A stretch of DNA of 64,000 nucleotides, taken from positions 3,100,001 through 3,164,000 of the forward strand of contig NZ_CP024845.1 of assembly GCF_002788215.1 (NCBI RefSeq), read 5' to 3'. Source of the stretch: Halohasta litchfieldiae. GTDB lineage: Archaea; Halobacteriota; Halobacteria; Halobacteriales; Haloferacaceae. A model generated the notes under the pieces. The model was given only the letters and a program-made list of their open reading frames with translations. It was not told where the DNA came from and ran no database searches. The position numbers and the translations under genes are program-made. Positions 42,611-51,473 of the stretch are shown here, piece after piece (positions within the stretch are counted from its first letter, which is position 1; each line of letters begins with the position of its first letter).

Positions 42611-43033
42611 CTACAGGCCGAGGCCGATGTTGACTGCGTAGGGCCACGGCACGGTGGCGACGACGAGGAAGGCGACTGCAGCACCGGCACCGTAGATATT
42701 TTTCAGGAAGCTGTTCATCTCACTCTGCTTTTCGTCTTCGTCGACGGCCCAGAAGTCGTGCATCGCGACCCCGGAGGCGACGAGGAAGACGGCGAGTGCG
42801 CCCGCACCGATCACGGCGTACACGCCCGCGATGAGCGAGAGCCCGCCGAAGATCAGCAGCCCGCCGCTCAGCAGCACCGAGGCACGCGGGGCTGGCAGGC
42901 CCTTGAACTCGGCGTAGCCCGCCATCCCGTCGACGTCCGAGAAGTGGTTCAGTCCGGTAAAGGCCATGACGCCACCGAACAGCAGCCGTGCAATCAGGAA
43001 CAGCTCGCCTGCGCCCGCTGCGTCGAACACCAT
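42611..43033 (-). CDS. DoxX family membrane protein
   Basis: 140 residues, four hydrophobic helices (about 10-28, 55-72, 74-92, 117-137). FLIARLLFGGVMAFTGLNHFSD and GYAEFKGLPAPRASVLLSGGLLI are typical DoxX-like elements. Family roles include quinone-linked or thiosulfate-related membrane proteins, but none can be assigned. Own upstream region of about 190 bp with the opposite-facing HAM1 gene. Confidence 0.85.
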   Translation of the reverse strand: MVFDAAGAGELFLIARLLFGGVMAFTGLNHFSDVDGMAGYAEFKGLPAPRASVLLSGGLLIFGGLSLIAGVYAVIGAGALAVFLVASGVAMHDFWAVDEDEKQSEMNSFLKNIYGAGAAVAFLVVATVPWPYAVNIGLGL

Positions 43034-43221
43034 TAGGCACCCACCTCAACGACCGCGGTTGCTTGTGAACGATACTGCCCGGCAAATGAACGTCGTTGCA
43101 TCACGGTGGTTCCTACACGCTATGCCCATATATCATTTATTGGACACAAAGGTAACCTAGTAACACCTGTGTCACCCACCCATGGTGTCGACTATCGTTG
43201 GTCGAACGCCATGGCGTCGAC

Positions 43222-43851
43222 CTACCGCTGGTCGAACCAGTCGGCGAACTTCGCCAGCGCCCGGCCGCGGTGTGAGAGGGCGTTTTTCTCCTCGGAGCTG
43301 CGTTCGGCGAACGTTGAGCCGTCGTGTTCGAAGATCGGGTCGTAGCCGAAGCCGCCGTCGCCGCGTGGGGCGACCAGCGTACCGCGAACCGAGCCGACGA
43401 ACAGTTTTACGGGTAGTGGTTCGTCGTCCTGATATCTTTCGCCAGCACCAGCGGCAGCAGCGGCCGCGCGGTCATCCCGGTCGACTGGATCGGGCGAAGC
43501 CGCAACCGGCTCGCCGTCGCAGTAAGCGAGGATACACCGGAACGACGCCGCGCGGTCGTCGACCGTCTTCCCCAGTTCCCACACGTTCTCGATGCCGAGT
43601 TTCGACTCGACATACGAGGAGTAGGGACCCGGGAACCCGTCGAAGGCGTTGATAAACAGGCCCGAGTCGTCGACGATCACCGGGCCGCCGACCTCGCGGT
43701 AGGCTTCCCGTGCTCCCTCAGCGGCGATGGTTTCCAGCGATTCGCTTTGGATCTCGGTGTAGTCGTAGTCGTAGCCGTCGACCGTGTCGTCGCCCAAATA
43801 CGCCCGGGCCTCGTGGAGTTTGCCGGGGTTGGTCGTCACGTAGTGAAGCAT
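43222..43851 (-). CDS. XTP/dITP pyrophosphatase (HAM1/RdgB family)
   Basis: 209 residues from ATG 43851 (MLHYVTTNPGKLHEARAYLG). The nucleotide-binding TTNPGKLHEA, DDSGLFINAFDGFPGPYSSYV and GDGGFGYDPIFEHDGSTFAE motifs are complete. It removes non-canonical purine triphosphates. Compared with the ~185-residue family there is an Ala/Asp-rich insert (RDDRAAAAAAGAGERYQDD) between strands, a typical haloarchaeal surface loop. The far longer in-frame extension upstream is antisense to the DUF5808 gene and rejected. Confidence 0.9.
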   Translation of the reverse strand: MLHYVTTNPGKLHEARAYLGDDTVDGYDYDYTEIQSESLETIAAEGAREAYREVGGPVIVDDSGLFINAFDGFPGPYSSYVESKLGIENVWELGKTVDDRAASFRCILAYCDGEPVAASPDPVDRDDRAAAAAAGAGERYQDDEPLPVKLFVGSVRGTLVAPRGDGGFGYDPIFEHDGSTFAERSSEEKNALSHRGRALAKFADWFDQR

Positions 43852-43918
43852 AGTCGTCGGTTCGGTCGACGGGCCAAAGTGTCGTCGGTTCGGCTGAGAA
43901 CGGTGAAAACAGGTCAGT

Positions 43919-44203
43919 TCAGTCTTCGACGATGACTTCGACGGGCTCGTCGACGTCGGTCTCCGCGTCGGCCTCGTCGGCCGAGCCGGAGCGTCGTTCC
44001 TGATAGAGCAGCGCGCCCGCGACGCCGAGGACGACCCACGACCGCCAGCTGGCGAGGTTGATCGTGTAGCCGATGCCGAACGGCTTTTTGACCAACATGC
44101 CCTCGCCGGGCTGGAAGTACGACGACAACATCCGCCCAATCGAGGGCCGTTCGAAGTTGTACGGAATCCCGAAGATCTCACCGGAGTCTGGTTTGTCTAC
44201 CAT
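43919..44203 (-). CDS. DUF5808 domain protein
   Basis: 94 residues. SGEIFGIPYNFERPSIGRMLSSYFQPGEGMLVKKPFGIGYTINLASWRSWVVLGVAGALLY is the DUF5808 signature, with one possible C-terminal membrane helix (about 53-66) and an acidic tail. Function unknown. It is 67 bp upstream of the HAM1 gene on the same strand and could be cotranscribed. Confidence 0.8.
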   Translation of the reverse strand: MVDKPDSGEIFGIPYNFERPSIGRMLSSYFQPGEGMLVKKPFGIGYTINLASWRSWVVLGVAGALLYQERRSGSADEADAETDVDEPVEVIVED

Positions 44204-44310
44204 ACACGTCTCTACAGGCTTCGCCGTAATGAAAATTCGCCTTCAGACAGTCACGTGTCGATGTCGCTCTGCGAAATCGGGTCAATCACAGCCTCACTCC
44301 AATCGAAGAC

Positions 44311-47142
44311 TCAGTTCGGAGTCCGTGGCTCCTCATCCGGGGACGCCGGTGTGCGCCGCGATATCGTCCCCGTTTTTATTAGGGTCTCCGCGTCGGGATC
44401 GTACTCGACACCCGAGAGATGGTGAGCCGCAACCACGAGCAGTTCAGCGTTGACCTGCGAGGAGTCGAGTTGGCCGTCCCGCTGAAGCGTCTTTCGCACG
44501 TTTGGTTCGAGTGCGGCAAACCCGTCGACCGCCGACTGCTGTCGCTCAATAGTTTCTTTGGCTTCGACCAGCGCGGTCGCCCGCGAGAGCCACGCCTCGC
44601 TGAACGCCGCGACACCCTCGGCGGTCGACACCGAGGCGGCCGACTCCTCACGAAGCACTGTCGGTGGCTCCCGGAATACCGGTGGAGGCGAGGGGTCGGT
44701 CTCGACCATCCTGCTGTGACTCTTCGAGGCGGTCTCGACGGCTGTCGACAGCGCCTCAAGCGAGATTTCCGAGACCCACTGGAGCAGCGAGTCGACGTCC
44801 GGCTCGGTGTACAGTGGGTCGAGTCCCGAGATCGCGATCCCGACCGAACCAATCAGATCCGGATACGGCGGGCCAGCGATGTCCAGCAGCGCGTGGTCAG
44901 CCGCCGCCTCGGTGAACGCCCAGAGGTCGACGAACGCGGGCGCACAGAACGTCCGCCGGAGCCGCCGCCCGGCCGGGGCAACCTCGGGTGCTCGCCGGTC
45001 ATTCGGTAATGGCACCGTTAGCTCCGGTCGGTTGGTAACCGCCTCCGGCGTTGGCTCCTTGGCAAGCCCGGCGATGTCGACCGCGGTCTTAGTCAGCGAC
45101 CGTGCGAGGTCGGTCAGCCCATTGGTTCCAGCTCGGTTGCTGAGTACGTCGAGGCGGTCGGCGACCCGTTCGTACTGGTCGACGGCTGCGTCGACGTTGC
45201 CGGCGGTCGCGGCCTCGTCGGCCGTCTCAAGGTGTCGACGAAGCCGGGCAATCGACCGGGCGATCTCGGCCTGCTGGTAGCGGTCGTCGGCGAGGTCGAC
45301 CGGCGGGACGGCTGCATCGATCCGGGTGCGAGTCTGCCGGAGCGTGCGCAGGCTCCGGACGATGGTTCGGCGGGCATCGGTGTCGACGGTCGGCGGCGGT
45401 TGTTCGCCGTAGAGGTCGTTGGTGGCCGCGATCACTGCGGCGGCTGTATCGTGGCAGATCGCCTCGATGGCCGTCCCGAGTCGACTGGTCTCCGAAGCGT
45501 ATGTCTCGGCGCTCGCCGTGACACCTCCCTCCTCGTTGGTCGAACTGTCGGTATCGCTGGCGTCGTCGGGCTGGGCGTGCTTGCTCGTCGCGGTCTTGGC
45601 GGAGTCGTCGGCGATGTCGTAGGCCTGACGGTAGGCTTTGATCGCGGCGAGATAGGCGACCAGCGCGCGCTGGTAGTTGCCGGCTGAGAGGGCCTGATCG
45701 CCCGCCTGCACCGAGTACCAGCCGTCGGCGGCCGCGGCCCGAATCCGCGATAAGGCGGTGTCGAACCCCTCACCGGATTCCTCGTCGATGAGCCGTTCGA
45801 GTAGCTGCTGGATCAGCTGAAACCCTTCGGGATCATCGTCGTCGACCGGACGCCGCTCCTCGCCGAGCAGGCTGTCGATTCGTGCGAACAGCGGTGCCAG
45901 TGTGTCGAAGATGGTATCAACTCCGTTGCGTCGACCGCGGAGGATGGCCGAGGCCACCGAGCCGATTGTCGGTGCAGCCAGTTGCAAGGCGGTGTCGGTC
46001 AACGATTCGGCGCGCTCGGTGTCGCCGCGCTGGCGAGCCTCTTCGGCCGCCGAAAGCTGGAGTGCCATCCCGGCGTTGAGCGTCTCCCGGGAGAGCGTGC
46101 CGCTGAACCGGATCCAGAGCGTGGAAATCCGGTCGCGCAGTCCGCTATTGGTCGCGGTGAGATTCTCTAACTCTTCGGCGGCTTTGATCACCAACTCGCG
46201 GTCAGCGAAATCGGTGGCGACTCCCTCGATGAGTCGACTGGCCGCCGCGACCGAGTCGGCGTCGTCTGCGGCGGCGGTCTCCTCGCTTTGGCCTTCGCCG
46301 TCGCCCGACTCGGAGTCCTGTTGTGGGCCATCGGGTCGACGGCGGTCGAGCCAGTCCTCGATCCGATTGAGCAGCCGATAGACGCGCTCGACGAACCGAT
46401 CACGGAGTCGACTGACCCGCTCGGAGCGGCCGCCACTGACCGCCCAGAGTCCGAGACTGTACAGTGCGCCACAGCCGACCCCAATCGGGAACGCGTCGAG
46501 TCCGCCGGAGCCGAACAGCGCGACCGCCCGCGAACCGAACGGGACTCCCACCGCTAACCCCGCAATCGCCGTGGCCTCGATGCCGAACCGCGTGGCTGGC
46601 TCGATGCGTTCGGCGTCTTTTGATCGCTGCGGACCGCCCGATGTCGACCGAACGAAACCGAAGACGAGCCCGCTGAGCGGGACGAGCAGGCCAGCCACCA
46701 GCCCGCCGAACAGCACGGCGAGAAACAGCAGTGAATCGTCGACCACCAGCAGTCCGGCCGCGCCGCCGATCACCGCCAGCAGGAGTCCGGCGATGGCGGC
46801 GAACCCGCCCAGATCATCGAGCGCAAGCCCGCTCACCAACAGCCACGTGGCGACGATCCCGATGGCGTAACCGAGGGTTACCGTCCAGATCGATGGGAGC
46901 CATCGCGTCGACACAATGACGACCGAGACGGTGGCGATGATGAGACCCGTCGACAGCGTGACGACGAGCGTCGACAGCGTCGGCCGCGAGAGCCGCGTGT
47001 TGGCCGCATAGAGGCTGCCAACTGCGACGCCGGCAAGGAGGCCGAGCACGAAAACCGTGTTTCGTGGCATCGTCAGCCGAACAAGCCCGGCGGTGATGAG
47101 GCCGACGAGCGCCCAGATCAGTCCGTCGAGGAGCCTGCTCAT
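44311..47142 (-). CDS. Large membrane protein with extended helical/TPR-like cytoplasmic part
   Basis: 943 residues from ATG 47142. About eight hydrophobic helices (residues roughly 1-265, e.g. LVGLITAGLVRLTM, AGLLLAVIGGAAGLLVV) are followed by about 670 soluble residues, mostly helical and Ala/Asp-rich, with TPR-like packing in the AGDQALSAGNYQRALVAYLAAIKAYRQAYDIADDS stretch and coiled-coil-like YQQAEIARSIARLRRHLETAD. I do not recognise a family. It begins 4 nt after the stop of the Tat lipoprotein gene on the same strand, so they form an operon and probably a membrane assembly. Confidence 0.7.
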   Translation of the reverse strand: MSRLLDGLIWALVGLITAGLVRLTMPRNTVFVLGLLAGVAVGSLYAANTRLSRPTLSTLVVTLSTGLIIATVSVVIVSTRWLPSIWTVTLGYAIGIVATWLLVSGLALDDLGGFAAIAGLLLAVIGGAAGLLVVDDSLLFLAVLFGGLVAGLLVPLSGLVFGFVRSTSGGPQRSKDAERIEPATRFGIEATAIAGLAVGVPFGSRAVALFGSGGLDAFPIGVGCGALYSLGLWAVSGGRSERVSRLRDRFVERVYRLLNRIEDWLDRRRPDGPQQDSESGDGEGQSEETAAADDADSVAAASRLIEGVATDFADRELVIKAAEELENLTATNSGLRDRISTLWIRFSGTLSRETLNAGMALQLSAAEEARQRGDTERAESLTDTALQLAAPTIGSVASAILRGRRNGVDTIFDTLAPLFARIDSLLGEERRPVDDDDPEGFQLIQQLLERLIDEESGEGFDTALSRIRAAAADGWYSVQAGDQALSAGNYQRALVAYLAAIKAYRQAYDIADDSAKTATSKHAQPDDASDTDSSTNEEGGVTASAETYASETSRLGTAIEAICHDTAAAVIAATNDLYGEQPPPTVDTDARRTIVRSLRTLRQTRTRIDAAVPPVDLADDRYQQAEIARSIARLRRHLETADEAATAGNVDAAVDQYERVADRLDVLSNRAGTNGLTDLARSLTKTAVDIAGLAKEPTPEAVTNRPELTVPLPNDRRAPEVAPAGRRLRRTFCAPAFVDLWAFTEAAADHALLDIAGPPYPDLIGSVGIAISGLDPLYTEPDVDSLLQWVSEISLEALSTAVETASKSHSRMVETDPSPPPVFREPPTVLREESAASVSTAEGVAAFSEAWLSRATALVEAKETIERQQSAVDGFAALEPNVRKTLQRDGQLDSSQVNAELLVVAAHHLSGVEYDPDAETLIKTGTISRRTPASPDEEPRTPN

Positions 47143-47146
47143 GGTG

Positions 47147-47557
47147 TCAAAAAACGTCTCCACACCAGCCACGGTAGACTGTGACTGTCGTCTCCCACCG
47201 ACCGCTGCCGTCGGTCGACTCGTTGCGCGTTACCACCGAGTACGTTCCCGGCTCGCTGACCTCGAAGACGCGTTCGAGCCGGTCGACGTTCTGGAGACGC
47301 AGTAGCGACTCCTCGTTCGGTCCGAATACACTGAGACTGGCTCGCGGCCCGTCGAGTCGTCGAAAGTTGAGATACAGTCGCTGGCCCGCCGCGGCCTCGA
47401 TATCGTAGATCTCCATACTGCTGATGTCGACCGTTGCGATCCCGTCGAACGCAGTCCGACAGTCTCCCTCGCCGGCGCTGGTGCAGCCAGCCAGCCCCGC
47501 GACACCGGCCGCGGTTGTGGCCAACAGCGACCGGCGGGAAATCGGATGGCGGACCAT
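47147..47557 (-). CDS. Tat-exported lipoprotein upstream of the 943-aa membrane protein gene
   Basis: 136 residues. Signal: ISRRSLLATTAAGVAGLAGC (twin Arg and lipobox), then a mature domain with two further Cys (DCRTAF, GWCGDVF) and beta strands (ASLSVFGPNEESLLRL, TYSVVTRNESTD). The mature sequence resembles a small beta-sandwich of unknown family. Its TGA ends 4 nt before the ATG of the large membrane protein gene, implying a two-gene operon with an extracytoplasmic partner. Confidence 0.78.
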   Translation of the reverse strand: MVRHPISRRSLLATTAAGVAGLAGCTSAGEGDCRTAFDGIATVDISSMEIYDIEAAAGQRLYLNFRRLDGPRASLSVFGPNEESLLRLQNVDRLERVFEVSEPGTYSVVTRNESTDGSGRWETTVTVYRGWCGDVF

Positions 47558-47635
47558 AGGGGACGAGTGTGGTCGACTGGCTTAAGCGTCGGCTACTAAG
47601 AATCGGATCTGATACTGGTTTCGAGCCACAGACAG

Positions 47636-49327
47636 CTACTGGTATCGGCCGCGGTCTTCGATGGTTGCGAGTCGGTCGACGACCTCGCTACGGCCAACCT
47701 CGCTGTAGCCCGCCATCACCGCCTCACAGAGCGGTGCTGGATCGTCGGCAGTGGCTTCGAGGCTCTGCCGGAAGACGTGGAGATCCATCGCGTGGTCCTC
47801 GACGTGGCCGGTATAAAAGCCGAGACCGAAATCGATGAGCCACGTCCGGTCGCCGATTCTGACGTTCCGGGTCGTCGGATCGCCGTGAACGAATCCGGCC
47901 TCGTGAATCGTGGCCAGCGATTGGCCGACCGCTCGCACTGGCTCGATGGTGAGATCGGCCGCAAGGTCGCTCGTGCCGACGTGTTGGAACCAGATCGTCG
48001 ACTCCTCGGGGTCGACATCCCAGACGAGCGGTGTCGGTACCCCTGCCCGCCGGGCCTGCGAAGTGAGCCGCGCCTCGGCGGTCGTGCGCTCGGCCCGCAG
48101 CGTCTCGTCCAACAGGGGATGGCGATAGGCTTTCGGCACTCGGCGCTTGCGGACACAGCGAGCCGGCAGGCTCAGCCCCGCTTCGGCAGGGTCGAGAACG
48201 TCGACGACTGCCTCCGCGCCGCGCTGGGTCGTGGTCTCGTCACTCGCGGTGGTGGTCGTCCCGTCACTCGCGGTTGTCGCGCCAAGCCCACGAGCCACCG
48301 ACTGCTCGTCGACCCGCCACGTCACTGGCACTTGATCTGGTCGGAAGTTAGGGTCGACCGTCGACGCCTCGATGGCGAGGGTATCACCGACGGCGAACTG
48401 TTTGGCCCCCAATACGGCGATCATCCCGGCGTTGTCCCGGAGGAATCGCGGCTCAGGCACGTGAAAGTCGGCACCACGCTCGGCGCACATCGTTCGGAGC
48501 ATCTCTTGGAGCCGCTCGTTTTGCCCAACTCCACCGCCGAGCACGAGTTCGTCGGTGGCTGTCAGCGACAGCGCGCGCTCGGCAACTTCGGTTAGCATTC
48601 CGAAGACGTGTTCCTGAAGCGAGAAACAGATGTCCTCGATAGCTTCGCCGTCATCGGCGGCCTGTTTGGCCGCGCTCATAATTCCAGAAAAGGAGAAATC
48701 CATCCCCTTGACGACGTACGGGAGATCGATGAACTCGCCGTCATCGGCGGCTTCTTCGACCTTTGGGCCGCCGGGATGGCTCCAGCCGATATGCCGCGTG
48801 AACTTGTCTAAGGCGTTGCCGACGCCGGTATCCATCGTTTCGCCGAGCACGCGGTACCGACCGTTGTGGAAGCCCAGCAGGTGGGCGTTCGCGCCCGAGG
48901 CGTTGAGGCAGACCGGCGAGTCGAAGCCCGATTGGTGTCGACCGATCTCCAAATGGGCGACCATATGGTTGACGCCGACAAGCGGGACGCCGAGGCTCTG
49001 GGCCGCCGCGCGGGCGGCAGTGCCGACCGTCCGGAGGCAGGGACCGAGTCCCGGCCCACGCGAAAAGGCGACGGCGTCGATTCCGTACTCATTGGGCGCG
49101 GCGTCGACCGCCCGTCCCTCGCCGTCGGCCGTCTCGGCGGCGTGGTTCAGCACTCGCTGGATGACCTGTGGGATCGCCTCGCCCATGTGTTCGGCGGCCT
49201 CACGCGGGTGAATGCCGCCGCTGTCGGGTTGGTAGGGATCGCTCTCGATGAAAACAGTATCCTCGGCATCGTCGTAGAGGGCGGCGCTTGCGGCCCACGC
49301 GGTCCCCTCGATGCCGAGAACGCGCAT
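47636..49327 (-). CDS. kae1-bud32: Kae1-Bud32 fusion: tRNA t6A37 synthase and KEOPS kinase
   Basis: 563 residues. Kae1 part (about 1-340): nucleotide-binding GIEGTAWAASAA, metal His pair in VNHMVAHLE (His121, His125), FSFSGIMSAAKQ and LVLGGGVGQN. A low-complexity Thr/Ala linker (ARGLGATTASDGTTTT, about 345-365) joins the Bud32 kinase (about 375-563) with HGDPTTRNV and the DFG of IDFGLGFYTG. In Halobacteria the two KEOPS subunits are fused. Together with Pcc1/Cgi121 elsewhere it makes threonylcarbamoyl-A37. It is 9 nt downstream of rps24e on the same strand. Confidence 0.96.
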   Translation of the reverse strand: MRVLGIEGTAWAASAALYDDAEDTVFIESDPYQPDSGGIHPREAAEHMGEAIPQVIQRVLNHAAETADGEGRAVDAAPNEYGIDAVAFSRGPGLGPCLRTVGTAARAAAQSLGVPLVGVNHMVAHLEIGRHQSGFDSPVCLNASGANAHLLGFHNGRYRVLGETMDTGVGNALDKFTRHIGWSHPGGPKVEEAADDGEFIDLPYVVKGMDFSFSGIMSAAKQAADDGEAIEDICFSLQEHVFGMLTEVAERALSLTATDELVLGGGVGQNERLQEMLRTMCAERGADFHVPEPRFLRDNAGMIAVLGAKQFAVGDTLAIEASTVDPNFRPDQVPVTWRVDEQSVARGLGATTASDGTTTTASDETTTQRGAEAVVDVLDPAEAGLSLPARCVRKRRVPKAYRHPLLDETLRAERTTAEARLTSQARRAGVPTPLVWDVDPEESTIWFQHVGTSDLAADLTIEPVRAVGQSLATIHEAGFVHGDPTTRNVRIGDRTWLIDFGLGFYTGHVEDHAMDLHVFRQSLEATADDPAPLCEAVMAGYSEVGRSEVVDRLATIEDRGRYQ

Positions 49328-49336
49328 TGCGTCGCG

Positions 49337-49642
49337 TTAGGCTTCCTCTGCTTCGGCTTCGGTCTCGTCGATCTTGTTGCGGTCGAGCATGTGGTCCTGC
49401 TCGACGTCACGGGCGAACTCGGCCGAATCGTAGACCTTGGCGTAGCCGACGGTTTTCCGCATGCCGAAGGCGGTGTCGAGTTCGTGGACGACGACCTCGT
49501 CGGAGCCCTTGTCGAGTTTGGCCGCGAGGCTGTCGCGGACCGACAGGCGTGACGGTGTGGTCTCGTTGTGGACCGTTTCGAATCGGATGTCGGTGCGGTG
49601 CAGCATCGGGTTCTCCTCCTCGGAGATGATAGTGACGTCCAT
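49337..49642 (-). CDS. rps24e: Ribosomal protein eS24 (S24e)
   Basis: 101 residues from ATG 49642 (MDVTIISEEENPMLHRTDIRFE). Two-strand/helix core, KLDKGSDEVVVHELDTAFGMRKTVGYAKVY, and an acidic haloarchaeal tail are normal for the family. The gene order places it between the dephospho-CoA kinase and kae1-bud32. In many haloarchaea the eS31/S27ae gene lies between S24e and kae1; here there are only 9 nt between them, so S27ae must be elsewhere. Confidence 0.94.
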   Translation of the reverse strand: MDVTIISEEENPMLHRTDIRFETVHNETTPSRLSVRDSLAAKLDKGSDEVVVHELDTAFGMRKTVGYAKVYDSAEFARDVEQDHMLDRNKIDETEAEAEEA

Positions 49643-49743
49643 GGTCAGTTGCTCATAACTCCTCGGGAACGCTGTAAAAGGATTTCGAAGCCCTGCGTCG
49701 ACGGCAGGGGGTCTCACGGCGACTCAATGGGGTCGTATGGGGC

Positions 49744-50313
49744 TCACGTGATCAGTAACTCCATCGCGCCGTCGGTGTCGCCATCGAACTGTTCGAGCAG
49801 TCGACGCGCGTTGTCGATCTCGGACTCGGTGACCGTAACGTGGACCATCCCTGTACCGGGTTGGCCGTAGATCACGCTTGCGCCCACCGGAGCGAGCACA
49901 ATCGCCGGGAGCGTCGCCAGATCCTCCTCGCCGTCGACGATAATTGTCACCGGCTCGGGATTCCTGATCGCCTCCCGGAGCGCGAGTAGCATCGCTTTGG
50001 AGAGTTCGGCCGGTGGGTTTGTCACCCGGCACGTCTCGGTGTCGGGATCGGCAAGGGCGGCTTCGATCTCCGCGTCGACTGCCTCGCGTTCGGTTTTCCC
50101 GTCGATCACCGCCACGTCGGGCTGTCGACCAGCCTCCAGTAGGTGGTAGGTAACGACATCGCCGACAGCAATGAGTGGGGCCGCAGAATCGTCTGTCGTA
50201 TCAGCCTCAACACCGGCCTCCCGAACTGCCGCCAGTAGCTGCTCGGTGTCCGTGTAGACGGGACCGAACGGCTCTTTGAACGCACTGCGGAGCGAGTCGG
50301 GGAGGGTAATCAC
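49744..50313 (-). CDS. GTP-dependent dephospho-CoA kinase (DUF359)
   Basis: 189 residues, as expected for the archaeal GTP-dependent dephospho-CoA kinase. Conserved segments include GDVVTYHLLEAGRQPDVAVIDGKTER, CRVTNPPAELSKAMLLALREAI and VIYGQPGTGMVHV. It carries out the last CoA step with GTP as phosphate donor, replacing bacterial CoaE. It follows spt4 and rpo7 after 3 nt, so it belongs to the long transcription/translation operon. Confidence 0.92.
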   Translation of the reverse strand: MITLPDSLRSAFKEPFGPVYTDTEQLLAAVREAGVEADTTDDSAAPLIAVGDVVTYHLLEAGRQPDVAVIDGKTEREAVDAEIEAALADPDTETCRVTNPPAELSKAMLLALREAIRNPEPVTIIVDGEEDLATLPAIVLAPVGASVIYGQPGTGMVHVTVTESEIDNARRLLEQFDGDTDGAMELLIT

Positions 50314-50316
50314 AAA

Positions 50317-50514
50317 CTACCGGACCTTCAGCGCGTAGCTACCGGGTTCGGTGACGTTCATTTCGGTTGCGATCTCGCTCTGTTCGGGATGTGGAATGAT
50401 AACGTAGCCCGCCCAGTCTTCGGTCAGGCTCGAGGATCCACAGCTCTGACAGTTCTGGAGGTCAGCCTCGTTGACGTAGTGACACTCCCGGCAGGCGAGT
50501 CGCGATTTGGCCAT
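50317..50514 (-). CDS. spt4: Transcription elongation factor Spt4 (RpoE'')
   Basis: 65 residues. Zinc ribbon with CRECHY and CQSCGS (Cys9, 12, 22, 25), followed by the Spt5-binding SLTEDWAGYVIIPHPE. It begins directly after the rpo7 stop and cooperates with Spt5 at the RNA polymerase clamp. Length typical of archaeal Spt4. Confidence 0.94.
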   Translation of the reverse strand: MAKSRLACRECHYVNEADLQNCQSCGSSSLTEDWAGYVIIPHPEQSEIATEMNVTEPGSYALKVR

Positions 50515-51093
50515 CTAGGTTCCCTCCGAAGTGGCTTCTTGGGTGCGTTTACTGCGGTCAGATTCGAGCCACTCGTGTTTGCCCAGCCCCGGCTGTTTGG
50601 CCGTCAGGCCGATTTTTGAATCTCGGGGATTCCGTTCGTCGATGCTCTTTGTGACGACCCGCACGCGGACGGGATCGTCGACGCCGAGCGTCTGGTTGGA
50701 CTCCGTCGAGGCGAGCTGCTGGTTCTCGCCATCGAAGGCGAGGTATTCGTCCGAAATCTGGGAGACGTGGAGCAGTCCGTCGACCGGACCAATCCCGACG
50801 AAGGCACCGAATTCGACGACCTCGACGACCGTGCCGTCGACGACCTCCTGCATGTCGGGGTCGAACGTGATCGCGTCGAACTCCGCTTCGTAGTAGACGC
50901 CGGGCCGATTGGGGAGCACCGTGCCCTCCCCGATGTCGTGTACCTCGGCGATACTGACGACACTGCCGACATCCTCGTCCATCCGTCCTTCTAGTTTGTC
51001 CTGCAGCAGGTGTTTGACCCGCTGTGGACTTACATCCGCCAACTGACGTGGCGGCACTTCAACCGTATCTTTGAGTCGTACCCGTTTGTACAT
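50515..51093 (-). CDS. rpoE1: DNA-directed RNA polymerase subunit Rpo7 (RpoE')
   Basis: 192 residues. N-terminal RNP-like domain (MYKRVRLKDTVEVPPRQLADV...) and C-terminal S1 domain (GTVVEVVEFGAFVGIGPVDGLLHVSQI, about 89-115). With Rpo4 it forms the stalk that binds emerging RNA. The stop abuts spt4. The PIN gene stop lies 1 nt upstream of the ATG, continuing the tight operon. Confidence 0.94.
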   Translation of the reverse strand: MYKRVRLKDTVEVPPRQLADVSPQRVKHLLQDKLEGRMDEDVGSVVSIAEVHDIGEGTVLPNRPGVYYEAEFDAITFDPDMQEVVDGTVVEVVEFGAFVGIGPVDGLLHVSQISDEYLAFDGENQQLASTESNQTLGVDDPVRVRVVTKSIDERNPRDSKIGLTAKQPGLGKHEWLESDRSKRTQEATSEGT

Positions 51094-51094
51094 A

Positions 51095-51472
51095 TTATGG
51101 TTCTGTTATCCCGAGTCTGTTTCCCCGGACACCGACGACGCGAACACCGCGGGACAGCAGGCGGTCGCGCAAGGGGCGGTCATTCGTGACGACGGCGTCG
51201 AACTCGCCCTCCGTGGCGAGTTCGACAATCGCATCGTCAGCGTACGACGCATTCGTTTCGACTACACGACATCGATTGGCAAGATCTTTTCCCACGCTGG
51301 CGGCGGTTGCGGCCTCACCGTGGCCCGACGAAAGGTCGTCGAGTTCGTCGACGACAGCCTCTGGAACGAGACATTCGGTCTCGTCGAACAGCCGGTCGAC
51401 CTCCTCGAAGACGCGAATCCCGAGTTCGACCGGCATCATCAGCGCGTTCGTATCCATGCCAACGCGTGTCAT
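51095..51472 (-). CDS. PIN-domain nuclease of the aIF2-gamma operon
   Basis: 125 residues. PIN residues Asp7 (VGMDTNALMMPVE), Glu/Asp in AVVDELDDL and Asp in VVTNDRPLRDRL are in order. Archaeal Fcf1/Nob1-like or VapC9-type PIN proteins in this position (between aIF2-gamma and rpo7) are conserved and thought to act in rRNA processing. No antitoxin is adjacent, which argues against a toxin. Confidence 0.88.
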   Translation of the reverse strand: MTRVGMDTNALMMPVELGIRVFEEVDRLFDETECLVPEAVVDELDDLSSGHGEAATAASVGKDLANRCRVVETNASYADDAIVELATEGEFDAVVTNDRPLRDRLLSRGVRVVGVRGNRLGITEP

Positions 51473-51473
51473 C

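Noticed and set aside
51095-51472. Toxin of a VapBC pair
   Set aside because: No antitoxin gene; the operon position between aIF2-gamma and rpo7 is a housekeeping context.
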